A stretch of 22,417 nt of DNA from JAFAVZ01 sp036009105 (GCA_036009105.1 DASYMJ010000342.1:1-22417); one strand, 5' to 3'. Positions 1 through 8,186 are shown, numbered from the stretch's first letter. A program made the numbers and translations. The notes: generated from the letters alone by a model not told the origin.

Positions 1-404
1 GTCAGATCCTTTGCGTCTGGCCACGGCCAGCAATTTTTCGATGTCCGCCAGATCCTTCTGCCGACCGGACGCCTTCTTGTTTCGCAGCAGGTCGTTCCAA
101 CCGAGAACACTCACCGGCTGATCATCGATGAATGTCTGAACGCGCGATTGCCAGGCTGAATCGAAATCAACTCCCGAGATCGTCGTGAGGATGTCGATGC
201 GGTTCGGCGGATGACCGAGCTGCACGACTCGATTGGGTTCGAGCAGGTCACGCTCGGCGATGCCGAGGCTGCCGAAGCCGAACGCCTCGAGCACAGACCA
301 TGAAACGCCACCGCGTGGCCGCCGACGACGAGGTATTCAACACGATGAGAGTTCAACAATCCGATGAACTTTCTCAAATCGGTTTGCAGCTTCGCCAAGA
401 GCAC
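1..404 (-). pseudogene. Nucleotidyltransferase-fold protein, frameshifted with catalytic segment deleted (runs off window)
   Basis: Two minus-strand frames join into one family. From a GTG at 404 the first frame reads a short helix and then EYLVVGGHAVAFHG, the N-terminal signature of small stand-alone nucleotidyltransferases. Near 290-305 the homology moves to another frame, which continues VLEAFGFGSLGIAERDLLEP, then a stretch containing NRIDILTTISGVDF, then WNDLLRNKKASGRQKDLADI, and stays open to base 1. In this family the stretch between AFHG and VLEAFGFG normally holds about 20 residues including the GDLD-type acidic metal-binding motif; here it is absent. The simplest reading is a deletion of roughly 65 bp that also shifted the frame, which would abolish catalysis. 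The start overlaps the small ORF at 337-531, as in a coupled pair. A sequencing error could explain a frameshift but not the missing codons. The 3' end is outside the window. Confidence 0.75.
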
Positions 405-531
405 TCCGGTGACGTTCCACCAGCTCCAGCAGAATGTCCATCCGCTCCTCAGGAGTCAGGTCCGCGTAGAACTGATCGTCGGCCCGCTCCGCGTCGTCGA
501 AACTTCGGAAAATCTCAACGACGCAGTCCAC
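337..531 (-). CDS. Small conserved hypothetical protein preceding the nucleotidyltransferase
   Basis: A 64-residue acidic, helical protein. It begins VEIFRSFDDAERADDQFYAD, followed by LTPEERMDILLELVERHR, and ends with a VHRIVELS-like tail. I recall similar 60-80 residue proteins directly upstream of small nucleotidyltransferases, but I know no assigned function; a partner role is only inference. The start is a GTG with no Shine-Dalgarno, and a TACAGT hexamer sits 7 nt upstream. Its 3' part overlaps the start of the downstream nucleotidyltransferase frame by 68 nt. There is no signal peptide or membrane segment, so a cytoplasmic protein is expected. The frame itself looks intact even though its partner is broken. 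Confidence 0.6.
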   Translation of the reverse strand: MDCVVEIFRSFDDAERADDQFYADLTPEERMDILLELVERHRSALGEAANRFEKVHRIVELSSC

Positions 532-538
532 GCAAGGA

Positions 539-544
539 ACTGTA
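539..544 (-). promoter_or_regulatory. Putative -10 element (TACAGT) for the small ORF
   Basis: TACAGT lies exactly 7 nt upstream of the GTG at 531, with no Shine-Dalgarno between. This places a transcription start on or next to the start codon, as in leaderless genes. No convincing -35 is seen. Confidence 0.4.
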
Positions 545-724
545 GCACGCGTGACGCCTTCACCGGTGGCGGGGGACGTAGCTAAAAGAAGAGTGCTTCG
601 TCCGCCAGACGATGGCCTCCGAAGGAGACGATCGGCAATGTCGAATTCATCTTCAGAAAAGGAAGAACGACAACTGGGCTGTTTCTTTCCTCAAAGGGTC
701 GGGTGCTTCTTCCGGAAAGTCTAT

Positions 725-738
725 GGCGCTGCAGCGCC
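725..738. terminator. Perfect 14-bp palindrome at the end of the RND gene
   Basis: GGCGCTGCAGCGCC is its own reverse complement and ends at the RND stop codon. On the minus strand it could fold as a 5-bp stem with a TGCA loop. It is followed by ATAGACTTTCC rather than a T-run, so intrinsic termination is uncertain. The remaining 545-724 stretch holds no gene that I can support. Confidence 0.3.
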
Positions 739-3700
739 TACGCCTCCACCGGCTCCGGCTCCGGGGTCAGGTCGAGCTCGCGGAGGGAGTCGGGGGCGGT
801 GGGCTCCTGTTTGTGGCCGCGCGTGCGCAGCTTCTCCATCCAGAGGTAGAAGACCGGGGTGACGTACAGCGTCAGGGTCTGGGAGAAGAGCAGGCCGCCC
901 ACCACGGCGAGGCCGAGCGGGCGGCGCGATTCGGCGCCGGCGCCGTGGCCGAGGGCGATGGGGAGGGTGCCCATCAGGGCGGCCATGGTCGTCATCATGA
1001 TCGGCCGGAAGCGGACCACGCACGCGTCGTAGATCGCCTGCTCCGGCGTGTGGCCCTGGCGCTGCGCCTCGATGGCGAAGTCGACCATCATGATGCCGTT
1101 CTTCTTGACCAGGCCGACCAGCATGATGATGCCGACGAACGCGTAGATGGACAGATCCACCTTGAACACCAGGAGCGTGAGCAGCGCGCCGAAGCCGGCG
1201 AACGGCAGCGCGGAGAGAATGGTCAGCGGGTGGATGAAGCTCTCATACAGGATGCCCAGCACCATGTAGATGACGGCCACCGCGAGCAGAAGCAGCAGCC
1301 CCAGGCCCTGCAGCGAGGACTGGAACGCCTGCGCGGTGCCCTGGAATGATGTGGAGACGGTGGGAGGAAGGGTCTTGCGAGCCATCGCATCGATCTGGCT
1401 CACCGCCTCGCCGAGGGAGAGGCCGGGCTTGAGGCCGAAGGAGATCGTCACCGACGGGAGCTGGCCGGAGTGGTTGACCGTGGACGGTCCGGAGGTGGGG
1501 ACGAACTTGGCCAGCGTGGAGAGCGGCACGAGGTCGCCGGCGCCGGTGCGGACGTACAGCAGCGACAGCGCCTGCGGGTTCGCCTGGTACTTCGGATCGA
1601 GCTCCATGATCACCTGGTAGGCGTTGTTCGGCGCATAGATGGTCGAGATCTGGCGCGTGCCGTACGAGGTGTAGAGCGCGTCCTCCACCTGCTGCATGGT
1701 CAGGCCGAGGGAGGCGGCGCGGTCGCGATCGATCTCCACGCCGAGGGTCGGATTCTTCAGCTGAAGGTCGCTCGTCACGTCCTCGAAGCCGGGCGTCTTG
1801 CGCATTGCCTGGGTCATCTTCTCCGCGGCGTCGTAGAGCGTGTCGGTGTCGCCGGAAGACATGGTGTACTGGTAGGAAGCGTTCCCCTGCCGGCCGCCGA
1901 GGCGGATGGGGGGCGGGTTCTGCAGCGAGACGCGCAGGCCGGGGATGGCGTTCAGCTTCGGCCGTAGGTCGGCCATGATCTTGTCGATCGGGTCGCGCTG
2001 GTCCTTCGGCTTGAGGCGGAGGGAGATGATGCCGGTGTTCGAGCCGCCGCCGCGGCCGGAGAACGAAAAGTACGTCGCCACCCGCGGGTCCCTGGCCACG
2101 ATGGCCATGGCCTGCAGCTGGTGGCGCACCAGCTCGGGGAAGGAGATGCCCTGCGCGGCCTCGATGCTGATGCGGATCTCGCTGGAGTCCTCGTCCGGGA
2201 TGAAGCCCTTCGGCACGGCGGTGAAGAGCCACACCGTGGCGCCGAGGATGATGAGCGAGCCGACGAGCGTCGCCGTCTTCTGGCGCAGCGCGAGACGCAG
2301 GCCGCGCTCGTAGAAGGCCAGCATGCCCTCGAAGAAGCGCTCGATCGTCGTGTAGAGGCGCCCGTGCTGTTCCTTCCCATGCGGCTTGAGGAACTTGGCG
2401 GAGAGGAGCGGCGTGAGCGAGACGGCGACGAAGCCGGAAATGAGGATGGAGGAGGTGATCGTCACCGCGAACTCGTGGAAGAGGCGGCCCAGGATGCCGC
2501 CCATGAAGAGGATGGGGATGAAGACCGCGGCCAGCGAGATCGTCATGGAGATGATGGTGAAGCCGATCTCCCGCGAGCCGTCGAACGCGGCCTGGAGCGG
2601 CTTCTTCCCCATCTCCATGTGCCGCACGATGTTCTCCAGCATCACGATCGCGTCGTCCACCACGAAGCCGACCGAGAGCGTGAGCGCCATCAGCGAGAGG
2701 TTGTCCAGCGAGTAGCCGAAGATGTACATGACGGCGAACGTGCCGACGATGGACAGGGGCAAAGCGAGGCTGGGGATGACCGTGGCGGAGAGGTTGCGCA
2801 GGAAGAGGAAGATCACCAGGATGACCAGGAAGAGGGTCAGCATGAGGGTGAACTTCACGTCCGTGACCGAGGCGCGGATGGACTCCGCGCGGTCGCGGTG
2901 GATCTGCAGGTCGACCGAGGCGGGGAGGTCCTTCTTGAATGTGGGCAGGAGCTCGCGCACGCGATCGGAGACCTCCACGGCGTTCGTCCCCGGCTGCTTC
3001 TGCACGGCGAGGATGAAGCCGCTCTGCCCCTTGAACCAGGCCGCGGTCTGGTTGTTCTCCACGTCGTCGATGACGCGGCCGAGCTCCTCCAGCCGCACCG
3101 GCGCGCCGTTGCGATAGGCGACCGTGATGCGGCGGTACTCCTCCGCCTTGTAGAGCTGCCCGTTCGCCTCGACTGTGAGATTGGAGGTGGGGCCGGTCAG
3201 GACGCCGGTGGGGAGGTTGACGTTGCTGCTGCGGACGGCGTCCGCCACCTCATCGATGCCGATGCCGCGCGTGGCCAGCTCGCGCGGGTCGAGCTGCACG
3301 CGCACGGCGTACTTTTGCGCGCCGAAGACCTGCACCTGGGCCACGCCCTGCACGGTGGAGATGCGCTGGGCCATCATCGTCTCGGCGTACTCGTCTAGGT
3401 CGTACAGCGGCATGGTGTTGGAGGTGAGGGCGAGGTAGAGGACCGGCGTGTCGGCCGGGTTGACTTTGTTGTACGACGGGGGCGACGGCATGTTCGGCGG
3501 CAGCCGGCGCGCGGCCGCGGCGATGGCGGCCTGCACGTCCTGCGCGGCGGCATCGAGGTCGCGGGAGAGATTGAACTGGAGGGTGATGGAGGTCGAGCCG
3601 AGGGAGGAGGCCGACGTCATGGAGTCGAGTCCGGCGATGGTGGAGAACTGGCGCTCCAGCGGCGTCGCCACCGAGGCGGCCATCGTCTCCGGGCTCGCGC

Positions 3701-3857
3701 CAGGGAGGCCGGCCGAGACCTGGATGGTCGGAAAATCGACGTTCGGCAGATCGCTCACCGGCAGCTGGCGGTAGGCCATGATGCCGAACAGGACGATGGC
3801 CAGCATGACCAGCGTGGTCATGACGGGGCGGCGGATGAAGATGGCGGAGATGTTCAT
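738..3857 (-). CDS. RND-family multidrug efflux permease (HAE1/MdtBC-like)
   Basis: A 1039-residue inner-membrane proton/drug antiporter, full length for the HAE1 family. The N-terminus (MNISAIFIRRPVMTTLVMLA) is the first membrane helix with the usual IRRPV motif. Porter-domain material follows at about 35-330. TM4 carries the proton-relay pair D401-D402 in SVGFVVDDAIVMLENI, and LTPLLSAKFL at 481-490 ends the first membrane half. The second half has VPKGFIPDEDSS at 548-559 and the TM10 lysines K918/K919 in VGLVKKNGIMMVDFA. It is the last gene of the tetR-channel-adaptor-pump operon and should form the tripartite pump with the products of the two preceding genes. The ATG has no Shine-Dalgarno, and a repeat-built hairpin ends 6 nt before it. 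The MdtB/MdtC resemblance is from motifs only; the substrate is unknown. Confidence 0.95.
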   Translation of the reverse strand: MNISAIFIRRPVMTTLVMLAIVLFGIMAYRQLPVSDLPNVDFPTIQVSAGLPGASPETMAASVATPLERQFSTIAGLDSMTSASSLGSTSITLQFNLSRDLDAAAQDVQAAIAAAARRLPPNMPSPPSYNKVNPADTPVLYLALTSNTMPLYDLDEYAETMMAQRISTVQGVAQVQVFGAQKYAVRVQLDPRELATRGIGIDEVADAVRSSNVNLPTGVLTGPTSNLTVEANGQLYKAEEYRRITVAYRNGAPVRLEELGRVIDDVENNQTAAWFKGQSGFILAVQKQPGTNAVEVSDRVRELLPTFKKDLPASVDLQIHRDRAESIRASVTDVKFTLMLTLFLVILVIFLFLRNLSATVIPSLALPLSIVGTFAVMYIFGYSLDNLSLMALTLSVGFVVDDAIVMLENIVRHMEMGKKPLQAAFDGSREIGFTIISMTISLAAVFIPILFMGGILGRLFHEFAVTITSSILISGFVAVSLTPLLSAKFLKPHGKEQHGRLYTTIERFFEGMLAFYERGLRLALRQKTATLVGSLIILGATVWLFTAVPKGFIPDEDSSEIRISIEAAQGISFPELVRHQLQAMAIVARDPRVATYFSFSGRGGGSNTGIISLRLKPKDQRDPIDKIMADLRPKLNAIPGLRVSLQNPPPIRLGGRQGNASYQYTMSSGDTDTLYDAAEKMTQAMRKTPGFEDVTSDLQLKNPTLGVEIDRDRAASLGLTMQQVEDALYTSYGTRQISTIYAPNNAYQVIMELDPKYQANPQALSLLYVRTGAGDLVPLSTLAKFVPTSGPSTVNHSGQLPSVTISFGLKPGLSLGEAVSQIDAMARKTLPPTVSTSFQGTAQAFQSSLQGLGLLLLLAVAVIYMVLGILYESFIHPLTILSALPFAGFGALLTLLVFKVDLSIYAFVGIIMLVGLVKKNGIMMVDFAIEAQRQGHTPEQAIYDACVVRFRPIMMTTMAALMGTLPIALGHGAGAESRRPLGLAVVGGLLFSQTLTLYVTPVFYLWMEKLRTRGHKQEPTAPDSLRELDLTPEPEPVEA

Positions 3858-3863
3858 GGTGAT

Positions 3864-3945
3864 GAGTTGTCAGTTGTCAGTTATCGGTTGTCAGTAAAGG
3901 CGGCTCGGTATCTACCGACAACCGACAACCGACAACCGACAACTC
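3864..3945. repeat. Heptamer-repeat inverted pair between adaptor and RND genes (32-bp stem)
   Basis: The left arm (3864-3895) and right arm (3914-3945) are each 32 nt, built of 7-nt units of the type GTTGTCA/GTTGTCG, and are inverted relative to each other with an 18-nt spacer. Twenty-eight of 32 positions are complementary. In the minus-strand transcript all four remaining positions become G-U pairs, so the mRNA can form an uninterrupted 32-bp stem. The element begins 3 nt after the adaptor stop and ends 6 nt before the RND start. Confidence 0.85.
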
Positions 3946-3948
3946 GTT

Positions 3949-5028
3949 TCACTTCACTTCCACCTTGCTCTTCGGCGTGAGCCGCAGCTGGCCGTCGGTG
4001 ACGACGGTCTCGCCCGCGGCGACGCCGTGGTCGATGACGACCTGCTGGTCGCCGGCCTGGGAGACGGTCACGGGACGCATCTCCACTCCCTTGTCCTGCT
4101 TCACCACATAAACGTACTGCCCGCGCTGGCCGTTCTGCACGGCCTGGGCGGGGACGACCACCGCGTTGGCGCGGTTGGCCAGCGTCACGGCGACGTTCAC
4201 GAACTGGCCCGGCCAGAGGGCGTGGTCGGCGTTGGGGAAGGTCGCCTTCAGCGTGATGGTGCCGGTCTTCTCGTCGACGTTGTTGTCGATGAAGGTCAGG
4301 CGGCCCTGCACCGCGCTGGTGGTGCCCTGCGGCGTCGCCGTCACCGGGATGTTGGTGCCGAGGTGGCGGCGGACGTCGCTCAGCTGCTTCTCCGGGACGT
4401 TGAACTGCACGTAGATGGGCTGGGTCTGGTTGATGGTGACGAGCGGCGTCGTGTCGTTGGCCTTGATGATGTTGCCAGCGTGGACGAGCAGGCTCCCGGT
4501 GCGGCCGTCGAGCGGCGAGCGGATCTGGCAGTACGACAGCTGCAGCTGCGCGTTCTCGATCGCGGCCCGGTCGGCGGCGACCACGGCCCGGGCGCTTTCC
4601 GCAGCGGAGGTGATGCGCCCGTACTCCTCTTTGGTCACGTAGTCCTTCTTCACCAGGTCGGTGTAGCGCGCCGCTTCCGCTTCCGCGTTGCGCAGCACGG
4701 CCTGATCGCGGGCCAGGTTCGCCTGCGCCTGGGCCATGGCCGCCTGATACGGCCGCGGGTCGATGCTGAAGAGAAGCTGGCCCCGGCGGACGTCTTCTCC
4801 CTCCCGGAAAGAGACGCCGGTCAACTGGCCGCCGGCCAGCGCGCGGACGTCGACGGTGGACATCGGCTGGACGCTGCCGATGGCGGTGAGCTGCACCGGC
4901 ACGTCGGTCTGTCTGGCCACGGCAACGCTGACCGGGATGACCTCGTCGCGCGGCTTCGGCGTCTCCTTCGAGCAGGCCGCGAGCGCGATGAGGATTGCTG
5001 CAAACGTCAACTTTCGAACATTCATCAT
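3949..5028 (-). CDS. RND efflux periplasmic adaptor lipoprotein (membrane fusion protein)
   Basis: A 359-residue HlyD/AcrA-type adaptor that links the inner-membrane pump to the outer-membrane channel. The N-terminus is a lipoprotein signal ending in LAAC, with the lipidated Cys at residue 19. The first half-lipoyl motif is around 60-90 (VRALAGGQLTGVSFREGEDV), an alpha-helical hairpin rich in Ala, Glu and Gln spans about 95-165, and the second lipoyl half follows (YCQIRSPLDGRTG, 167-178). Beta-barrel and membrane-proximal domains fill the rest, with VVVPAQAV-type residues near the end. The start ATG overlaps the channel gene's stop (ATGA); a second ATG follows immediately, so the start is uncertain by one codon. 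It belongs to the tetR-regulated pump operon. Confidence 0.93.
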   Translation of the reverse strand: MMNVRKLTFAAILIALAACSKETPKPRDEVIPVSVAVARQTDVPVQLTAIGSVQPMSTVDVRALAGGQLTGVSFREGEDVRRGQLLFSIDPRPYQAAMAQAQANLARDQAVLRNAEAEAARYTDLVKKDYVTKEEYGRITSAAESARAVVAADRAAIENAQLQLSYCQIRSPLDGRTGSLLVHAGNIIKANDTTPLVTINQTQPIYVQFNVPEKQLSDVRRHLGTNIPVTATPQGTTSAVQGRLTFIDNNVDEKTGTITLKATFPNADHALWPGQFVNVAVTLANRANAVVVPAQAVQNGQRGQYVYVVKQDKGVEMRPVTVSQAGDQQVVIDHGVAAGETVVTDGQLRLTPKSKVEVK

Positions 5029-6374
5029 TTCAACGATCCCGTGTCGTGCGCCAGTTGCGCCACTGCTACGAACCAGTCCGTGCGCGCCTGCACTTCCTGC
5101 GCGCGGGCGATCTCCAGCGCCGATTCGGCCGTCAGGAGGTCGAGCACGCTCCCCACGCCGGCCCGATATCGCTCCGTGGCGACCGTGGCCGACTGCTGCG
5201 CGCTGGCCAGCAGGTCCCGCACCGTGGCCAGCCGGGTGGTCGCGGTCTGCAACGCGTAGTAGCTCGTCCAGACCTGCAGATTCACGTCCTGCTCCAGGGC
5301 CCGCACGTTCTCGTTCGCGATCTGCGCCCGAGCCTCGGCCGCCCGGACGTCGTACGTGTTGCGGAAGCCGGTGAAGAGCGGGAAGCGGAGCGAGACTCCC
5401 GCGGAGTACGGCGTGTCGGAGTCGCGGGTGCCGCTCTGGGTGAAGCCGGCCGAGCTGGCGACGGAGATGGTCGGCAGCCCCTGGGCGCGCACTTCCTGCA
5501 CCCGCGCCCGGGCCCGTTCGGCCAGCGCCCGCGAGGCGGCGAGGTCGGGCCGCCGGGTGACGGCCTGCCCGATCAGCGCATCGACGGTCTCGGTCACCTT
5601 CTGCGACGGCACCTCCAGCGGCAGCTCGCCAAAGTCGAAGCGCGTGGTGGCCGGCAGGCCCATGGTCGTGGCCAGCACGCCTTCGATGGTGCGCAGGTTG
5701 CCCTCGATGGTGTCGCGGGTCAGCGTGGCTTGCGAGAGCGCGGTGCGCGCCTGCAGCACATCCGCGATGGTCGCCACCCCGGCCCGATGCCGAGCCTCGG
5801 CCGCATCGAGAAACGCTTTGCGCTCATCGATGGTGGTCTGCTGCGCGGCCAGCTGTGCCTTCGCGTCGAGATAGCCGTAGTACGCCTGCTGGGTCTGGAA
5901 GATGACGTCCTGGATGGCCTGGTTGTGCAAAAAGTCGGCGGCGATGAGCGCCTGCCGCGCTTCCTCCACGAACGCCTCGCGCCCGCCGAAGTCGAAGAGG
6001 AGGTAGCTGAGCGCCACGCTCGGCCCGAAGGTCAGGCCGTTGCCGCGCGAGGTGGTGACCGAGGCGTTGAGGTCGACCTGCGGCAGGTACTCCGATCTTG
6101 CGCTGCCGAGGTCGGCCTCGGCGGCCCGGGCCTGGAGCCAGGCGGTGCGCGTGGCGGGGTTGTTCGTCAGGGCGATGTCGATCACCTGGGCCAGCGAGAT
6201 GGCCTGCCCGGGCGTGTAGCTCGCCGGCAGCTCGCTCCCGGTGGCGAGGGATGCGGCGGGCGGCACCACGTTCGCCGGCGCGGTCCACGGCCTGGCCGGC
6301 GCGTCGGAGGTGCCGGGGTGGGGGGCGGTGGCCGCGCAGCCGGTCAAGACCAAAGCAAACAGCAAACGCCTCAA
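5025..6374 (-). CDS. TolC/OprM-like outer-membrane efflux lipoprotein
   Basis: A 449-residue outer-membrane efflux protein, the exit duct of the pump encoded downstream. It has a short lipoprotein-type signal, MRRLLFALVLTGC, with the putative lipidated Cys at residue 13. Two OEP repeats follow, each with long Ala/Gln/Arg-rich helices and the typical phrases (SLAQVIDIALTNNPATRTAW near 60-80, and DLAASRALAERARARVQEVR about halfway). The chosen start is a TTG overlapping the tetR stop as TTGA, with GAGGT 5 nt upstream inside tetR as a likely Shine-Dalgarno. This explains both the 4-nt overlap and the complete signal peptide. The short signal is slightly unusual, but the Cys and hydrophobic core are present. 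Confidence 0.9.
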   Translation of the reverse strand: MRRLLFALVLTGCAATAPHPGTSDAPARPWTAPANVVPPAASLATGSELPASYTPGQAISLAQVIDIALTNNPATRTAWLQARAAEADLGSARSEYLPQVDLNASVTTSRGNGLTFGPSVALSYLLFDFGGREAFVEEARQALIAADFLHNQAIQDVIFQTQQAYYGYLDAKAQLAAQQTTIDERKAFLDAAEARHRAGVATIADVLQARTALSQATLTRDTIEGNLRTIEGVLATTMGLPATTRFDFGELPLEVPSQKVTETVDALIGQAVTRRPDLAASRALAERARARVQEVRAQGLPTISVASSAGFTQSGTRDSDTPYSAGVSLRFPLFTGFRNTYDVRAAEARAQIANENVRALEQDVNLQVWTSYYALQTATTRLATVRDLLASAQQSATVATERYRAGVGSVLDLLTAESALEIARAQEVQARTDWFVAVAQLAHDTGSLK

Positions 6375-7006
6375 GCGGCACCTCGGCGGCGGGATGCCGC
6401 GGGCACCGGGGCCAGGCCGGCCAGGAAGATGTCCGTGACCAGCTCGGCGTCGTCTTCCACGGGGTGCGGCGACTCGTCGAGCAGGCGCTGGTTCACCAGG
6501 GCGACGGTGCTCTCGATGAACATCGCCGCGACGTGGCGCGCATCGACGGCGCGGAAAACACGCTTGCGGATGCCGTCGCGGATCACGCGCGCCGTCCCGT
6601 CAATGAGGTTGCGGTAGCGGTCGGTCTGATAACGCTCTCCCATCACGCGCGTCACCTCCCGCTCGTACAGCAGGATGCGGAAGAGGTCGCGCTTTTCATC
6701 GAAGTAAGTCAGGTAGCGGAGGACGAACGCGCGCAGCTTGCGCTCCGGCGAGTTCGGTCCTTCCAGGATCTCGTTCAGTTTCTCGGTCAGCGGCGCCAGC
6801 GACGATTCCTTCACCGCGTCGAGCAGCTCCTGCTTGTCGCGGTAGTGGAGGTAGACGGTGCCTTTGGCAATGCCGGTCTCCTGCGCGACGCGTTCCATGG
6901 TCACGCTCTTGAGCCCGTCGCGGCACATGAGGCGGATGACCGCCTGCTGGATGCTCTGGCGCTTGAAGTCGTGCCAGAGGTCGCTGTCTTTGGAGGTTTG
7001 CTTCAT
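6371..7006 (-). CDS. TetR/AcrR-family transcriptional regulator of the efflux operon
   Basis: A 211-residue one-component regulator. The N-terminal DNA-binding domain includes the helix-turn-helix at about 35-62 (VTMERVAQETGIAKGTVYLH followed by YRDKQELL), which is the TetR signature. The remainder is an all-helical ligand-binding and dimerisation domain. It is the first gene of the operon, and its stop overlaps the start of the channel gene, so regulator and pump are co-transcribed. A perfect inverted repeat lies 6-21 nt before its start at the predicted transcription start, implying autorepression relieved by a pump substrate. That regulatory link is inferred from position. Confidence 0.92.
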   Translation of the reverse strand: MKQTSKDSDLWHDFKRQSIQQAVIRLMCRDGLKSVTMERVAQETGIAKGTVYLHYRDKQELLDAVKESSLAPLTEKLNEILEGPNSPERKLRAFVLRYLTYFDEKRDLFRILLYEREVTRVMGERYQTDRYRNLIDGTARVIRDGIRKRVFRAVDARHVAAMFIESTVALVNQRLLDESPHPVEDDAELVTDIFLAGLAPVPAASRRRGAA

Positions 7007-7011
7007 GCCTG

Positions 7012-7027
7012 CTGACCGAGCGGTCAG
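7012..7027. promoter_or_regulatory. TetR-type operator
   Basis: CTGACCG-AG-CGGTCAG is a perfect inverted repeat with 7-bp arms and a 2-bp centre, the usual geometry for TetR/AcrR dimers. It sits between the -10-like TATAAA and the tetR ATG, overlapping the expected transcription start, so a bound dimer would block initiation. Confidence 0.75.
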
Positions 7028-7029
7028 TT

Positions 7030-7035
7030 TTTATA
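7030..7035 (-). promoter_or_regulatory. Putative -10 element (TATAAA) of the tetR-efflux operon
   Basis: TATAAA on the minus strand is the most AT-rich hexamer upstream of tetR and lies 3 bp from the operator. A weak TCAACG at 7053-7058 could act as -35. This predicts a short leader of about 16 nt starting inside the operator. Confidence 0.45.
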
Positions 7036-7064
7036 CGCTCAAGTCAGGGGAACGTTGAGTAACA

Positions 7065-7129
7065 GAACGATGAACGATGAAGGATGAACGATGAACAAAG
7101 GCCGCCGGGCGGGTGGGCGTTCATCGTTC
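7065..7129. repeat. Heptamer tandem repeat (GAACGAT) with inverted partner after corA
   Basis: Four 7-nt units, GAACGAT, GAACGAT, GAAGGAT and GAACGAT, plus GAAC occupy 7065-7096 (32 nt). The inverted copy GTTCATCGTTC is at 7119-7129, one base before the corA stop codon (7131-7133). The minus-strand transcript can form an 11-bp stem with a 22-nt loop. The unit sequence differs from the GTTGTC family elsewhere in the window, but period, length and placement match. Confidence 0.75.
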
Positions 7130-7130
7130 C

Positions 7131-8141
7131 TCACAGCCTCTTCCGTTTGGGGCGGTGCTCGCTCTTTCGACGCAGCCATCCGGCGTGCCAGAACCAGAGA
7201 ATCATCACGCTGGTGGTGGCCGCCATCAGGCCCAGGGCGAAGCCGTAGCCGTGCAGCCAGTGCAGCTCGGGCATGTGCTCGAAGTTCATGCCGTAGATGC
7301 CGGCGATGAGGGTGAGGGGCAGCATGATCGAGGAGAAGATGGTCAGCACCTTCATGATCTCGTTGGTGCGGTTGGCGATGACGGAGAGGTAGGCCTCCAT
7401 CGTCCCCGCCATCAGGTCGCGCTCCACGTCTATGGTCTCGCTGATGCGGAACATGTGGTCGTACACGTCGCGGAAGTAGATGAGGTACTGCTTCTGGATG
7501 AACTGCGCGTCGCCGCGCGAGATCTGGTTGAGCAGTTCGCGCTGAGGGAGGGAGATGCGGCGGAGGATGTTCACGTCGCGCTTGAGGTGCAGCAGCTCGT
7601 CCAGATGGAACGGCTGCGCGTCGGCGAAGATCTTCTCCTGCAGCTCGTCGACGCATTCGTCGATCCGCTCCAGCAGCGGGAAGATGGCGTCGACCATCTG
7701 GTCCACGATCGAGTAGAGCATGTAGTCCGGCCCGTTGGCGAGCAGCCGGCGGTCGGCCGGCAGCCGGTTGCAGACGTCGTCCACCGGCCGCATGGGGTCC
7801 TTGTGGATGGTGAAGAGAAAGTCTTTGCCGAGGAAGGCGGCGAGCTTGTAGGTCTGGGAGCCGTGCTCGCTCAAGTCGACGTCGACCGCGCGGAAGATGA
7901 AGAAGTCGTAGTTCTGGAAGGGGTCGTACTTGGGGAGGGTCATGGCAGAGAGGGAGTCCTCCGCGGCGAGCTCGTGGAAGCCGAAGCGCTCTTCCAGCAG
8001 CGGCTCGAGCGTCTCCTGCACGGGATCGTTGATGTCGACCCACAGCTTGTCGCCGTCGGCGGAGCGCCACTCGTCGATGAGCTCCGCGCCCCCCTGGCGG
8101 AGCTTGTCCTGCTGGATGAGGGAGACCCGGATGCTCGTCAA
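7131..8141 (-). CDS. corA: CorA-family Mg2+/divalent cation transporter
   Basis: A 336-residue CorA-type pentameric channel of the inner membrane. The acidic cytoplasmic domain spans about 1-255 with the long stalk helix before the membrane. TM1 (about 264-283) ends in the signature YGMNF (GMN at 284-286), TM2 is at about 299-320, and a short basic C-terminus (RRKSEHRPKRKRL) follows. The start is a TTG giving MTSIRVSLIQQ, which fits the family's N-terminus. No ATG or Shine-Dalgarno is available there, but TAAACT lies 9 nt upstream. A GC palindrome separates it from ald, so it is probably its own unit. The metal ion is assumed from the family. Confidence 0.9.
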   Translation of the reverse strand: MTSIRVSLIQQDKLRQGGAELIDEWRSADGDKLWVDINDPVQETLEPLLEERFGFHELAAEDSLSAMTLPKYDPFQNYDFFIFRAVDVDLSEHGSQTYKLAAFLGKDFLFTIHKDPMRPVDDVCNRLPADRRLLANGPDYMLYSIVDQMVDAIFPLLERIDECVDELQEKIFADAQPFHLDELLHLKRDVNILRRISLPQRELLNQISRGDAQFIQKQYLIYFRDVYDHMFRISETIDVERDLMAGTMEAYLSVIANRTNEIMKVLTIFSSIMLPLTLIAGIYGMNFEHMPELHWLHGYGFALGLMAATTSVMILWFWHAGWLRRKSEHRPKRKRL

Positions 8142-8150
8142 GCGGGCGAG

Positions 8151-8156
8151 AGTTTA
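8151..8156 (-). promoter_or_regulatory. Putative -10 element (TAAACT) for corA
   Basis: TAAACT ends 9 nt before the TTG start of corA, in the short gap after the ald-side palindrome. No Shine-Dalgarno is present, so a leaderless or near-leaderless transcript is plausible. Confidence 0.35.
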
Positions 8157-8186
8157 ACCCGTTGCAACGCGGCGGGGCGGAGGCGG

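Noticed and set aside
1..531. Intact antiphage or MNT/HEPN-type toxin-antitoxin system
   Set aside because: The nucleotidyltransferase lacks its catalytic segment and is frameshifted, and the upstream small ORF shows no HEPN motif (RxxxxH) that I can identify.
3864..7129. CRISPR array
   Set aside because: The repeats are 7-nt tandem units without unique spacers, and no cas genes are present.
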